16,953 nt of DNA from Lachnospiraceae bacterium. Its GTDB lineage: Bacteria; Bacillota; Clostridia; Lachnospirales; Lachnospiraceae. The stretch lies in assembly GCA_009774375.1 (NCBI GenBank), contig VSNO01000101.1:1-16953 (forward strand), in the 5' to 3' direction. The translations under genes were made by a program, and so were the position numbers. Shown here one piece after another: positions 15,064 to 16,953 of the stretch (within the stretch, counting starts at the first letter, position 1; each line of letters begins with the position of its first letter). A model generated the notes under the pieces. That model saw only the letters and a program-made list of their open reading frames with translations, was not told the origin of the DNA and searched no databases.

Positions 15064-16944
15064 CTATATGTATTCTGCTTTCCCCAAACCAACTATATTC
15101 AACATGTTCCACGAAACCATTTCGCCATATTCAATTACGTCTTTTTCGTAACCATCTACTTGATCCACTACTGAAATAATATCTTCTATATAGATATCAG
15201 AAAATTTGTCAGGATAAACATTATAGTAAATTGCTTTTTGGCGCGGCAATTTATATATAGCTCGTAAAACCCTTGTAAGTGATTCTCCAAATTCCCTGCT
15301 TGTATATCCTAATATCATCCTTGTTTCATCCAAAACAATGTTATATTTCATATAATCAGACCTATGCCTATCTTTACATAAGCTAATTTTTTTTCCAACC
15401 AAAGATGCAAAATTATCTCGAATATATTTTTGTACATTTTCAATTCGTACAAACGATTTTGGATCAAGATCCGAACCAATGCCTACTTCAAAATACACAA
15501 GTCTCTGCTTGTTATATCTGACATAATCAGCCTTAAAGCACCTTCGATCCCCGTCCTTATCAATCTGCATATATTCTGCTTCAGCACTGATTCTATAAAT
15601 AGCTTCTCTCGGTCTCGTAAGTGCAACATAACAAACTTTATGTTCATCCAACGTTTTCTCATCTTCACTAAAAATATCGTCTTCAACCAAGACAGTGTCA
15701 AACTCCCTACCTTTTCCTCTATGGATATTTGTTATAGTAAGTGTTGACTCCCTCTCTTCAGAATACAAAAGAGGATTTCTGGCATTTTCTAGCAATCCTC
15801 TAAGAATTTCCCGCACACCAATTCTTTCAGAGGAATTCCTTATTGTATCCCTCAATGCATTCCATACTTTCTCAGAATTCTTTCTTTCCCCATCCATACA
15901 ATAATCATCGTATAAAACTTCAAACTGTTCCCTGTTAATCGACATATTGCTATAGTTATTGAATAATAATGCTATCCATTTATTTAAAGAATTATCAGTA
16001 AGGCGTTTCCTAAACACATGTTCAATTCCTTGTTCCCTCAATGCTGAAGATATTTTTAATGCCTGTCCATTAGTCCGTGTAAGGATACCGATCGTTCCTT
16101 TTGCATAAAGACGCTTTAACTGCTCTCCATCTATTTTCACTGCTTCATATTCGTCAAACTTCTGAACCTGTTTTTTAATAACATTTCCCCAATAATGATC
16201 ACAACTCTTGCAATTTCCTGACAAAATCGCCTTTCTATAATTATCACTTAAACAGGCCAACTCATCTCCTTGCCGAAAGTTTCTATCAAATGTATAATAT
16301 GAAAAACAAGTCATCTTCTCACACAAAGCACGATAGAACTGCATGGAACTCATACTATCGTCCCCTGCCTGATAATCATAAATAGACTGACAAGAATCCC
16401 CAAGCAAAGTTACTCCCGCATCTTCAGGAATACTTCTAATCATCTCCAAAACCATTCTTGCCCGATTCTTAACAAGATCCTGCACTTCATCGACAATCAA
16501 ATGTTTACACTGGGAAATTAACTCCGGCAGAACCTTAATCAGATTAACAAACCGTTGTATTCTCTCATCGTAATTATGTATCCCTATATCATAATGGTGC
16601 AAATCCTCATACTCGCTTTCATTCTTTACCCAATATAATACCTGAGATGCAAAAGAATCAAAGGTTCTCACATCTATTTGATTAACAATTTCGGAAACCC
16701 TCCCCTCTTTCACAGCTATTTCCAATCTCCCCTTAATAACTTCCACTGCGGCTTTTGAAAAACACAACACTAAAATCGTTTCTGGATCAATTCCCTGAAC
16801 ATCAACCAAGTTTATCATTCTTTCTATCAACACCCACGTTTTTCCTGTTCCTGGACCAGCATTAATTAATATTCTCTTTGAAGCAGCTTCTCCTATAACT
16901 TCCCTCTGGCTTACCTTTTTAAATTTGTTAAATATATTATCCAT
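15064..16944 (-). CDS. UvrD/Rep-like superfamily 1 helicase with an extra C-terminal domain, first visible gene of the DrmAB operon
   Basis: A 626-residue UvrD-like ATPase from the Met at 16944. All SF1A motifs are present: Q-motif SQREVI, Walker A AGPGTGKT (29-36), motif Ia LCFSKAA, DExx box VDEVQD (151-156), motif III LGDSCQSIYDYQ (181-192), motif IV around NFRQGDELA (222-230), motif V TNIHRGKGREFDTV (405-418) and motif VI CYVALTRPRE (438-447). Residues about 460-626 form an extra domain I do not recognise. UvrD-family enzymes unwind or translocate on single-stranded DNA. The stop is 10 bases before the DrmA start, so the gene is operonic with DrmA-DrmB and probably acts with them. The start is uncertain: the frame is open to the window edge and no ribosome binding site is visible in the 9 bases present, although the Q-motif position fits a start near here. 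Confidence 0.88.
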   Translation of the reverse strand: MDNIFNKFKKVSQREVIGEAASKRILINAGPGTGKTWVLIERMINLVDVQGIDPETILVLCFSKAAVEVIKGRLEIAVKEGRVSEIVNQIDVRTFDSFASQVLYWVKNESEYEDLHHYDIGIHNYDERIQRFVNLIKVLPELISQCKHLIVDEVQDLVKNRARMVLEMIRSIPEDAGVTLLGDSCQSIYDYQAGDDSMSSMQFYRALCEKMTCFSYYTFDRNFRQGDELACLSDNYRKAILSGNCKSCDHYWGNVIKKQVQKFDEYEAVKIDGEQLKRLYAKGTIGILTRTNGQALKISSALREQGIEHVFRKRLTDNSLNKWIALLFNNYSNMSINREQFEVLYDDYCMDGERKNSEKVWNALRDTIRNSSERIGVREILRGLLENARNPLLYSEERESTLTITNIHRGKGREFDTVLVEDDIFSEDEKTLDEHKVCYVALTRPREAIYRISAEAEYMQIDKDGDRRCFKADYVRYNKQRLVYFEVGIGSDLDPKSFVRIENVQKYIRDNFASLVGKKISLCKDRHRSDYMKYNIVLDETRMILGYTSREFGESLTRVLRAIYKLPRQKAIYYNVYPDKFSDIYIEDIISVVDQVDGYEKDVIEYGEMVSWNMLNIVGLGKAEYI

Positions 16945-16953
16945 GTCTAAATA

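Noticed and set aside
1..16953. CRISPR array, tRNA or rRNA genes
   Set aside because: No regularly spaced repeat-spacer pattern was found. The only tandem repeats are the two promoter arrays without spacers, and no cloverleaf or rRNA-like sequence was recognised by eye.

Overview
The window looks like a chromosomal accessory region of a Gram-positive anaerobe of the class Clostridia, most likely a Lachnospiraceae-type gut bacterium. The basis is strong AGGAGG-type ribosome binding sites, large secreted lipoproteins with Asp-rich and DUF5050/DUF3298-like modules, and many eroded mobile fragments. This placement is inferred from gene style, not from a marker gene. Every gene that can be supported lies on the minus strand, so transcription runs from high to low coordinates.

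Region A (about 1-5810) holds three lipoprotein genes. The 907-residue protein (2784-5507) and the 374-residue protein (1455-2579) share a duplicated N-terminal module of about 340 residues. A third lipoprotein (75-1415) follows 36 bases after the second. Both the 907- and the 374-residue gene are preceded by nearly the same 44-bp promoter element: four head-to-tail 11-bp repeats just upstream of a TAAAAT -10 box. The duplication therefore carried its regulatory DNA with it. The leader of the larger gene also holds a promoter-proximal stem-loop followed by a U-rich stretch, which could be an attenuator.

Region B (about 5811-8630) is a graveyard of small, decaying genes: a frameshifted phosphoribosyltransferase tail, a HAD phosphatase that was once fused to an ankyrin-repeat protein (now split by a one-base frameshift), an intact XRE-type repressor, an eroded prophage-like gene with an in-frame amber stop, and an HNH endonuclease tail. 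An intact Nudix hydrolase follows. Beyond it is a 164-bp palindromic MITE-like element whose arm differences all preserve G-U pairing in the minus-strand RNA.

Region C (8631-16953) is a defence island. A visibly more AT-rich operon encodes a UvrD-like superfamily 1 helicase (626 aa), a DrmA-type superfamily 2 helicase (1059 aa) and DrmB (617 aa, zinc motifs plus DUF1998), separated by 10 and 3 bases. DrmA and DrmB are the helicase and DUF1998 core of DISARM anti-phage systems. No DISARM methyltransferase, SNF2-like DrmD, DrmE or phospholipase-D DrmC is present in the window. The operon ends 78 bases before a DUF3427 helicase that survives only from helicase motif VI onward, so the island probably replaced or interrupted that gene. 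The window ends at the start of the UvrD-like gene, so any methylase or other partner further upstream cannot be seen.
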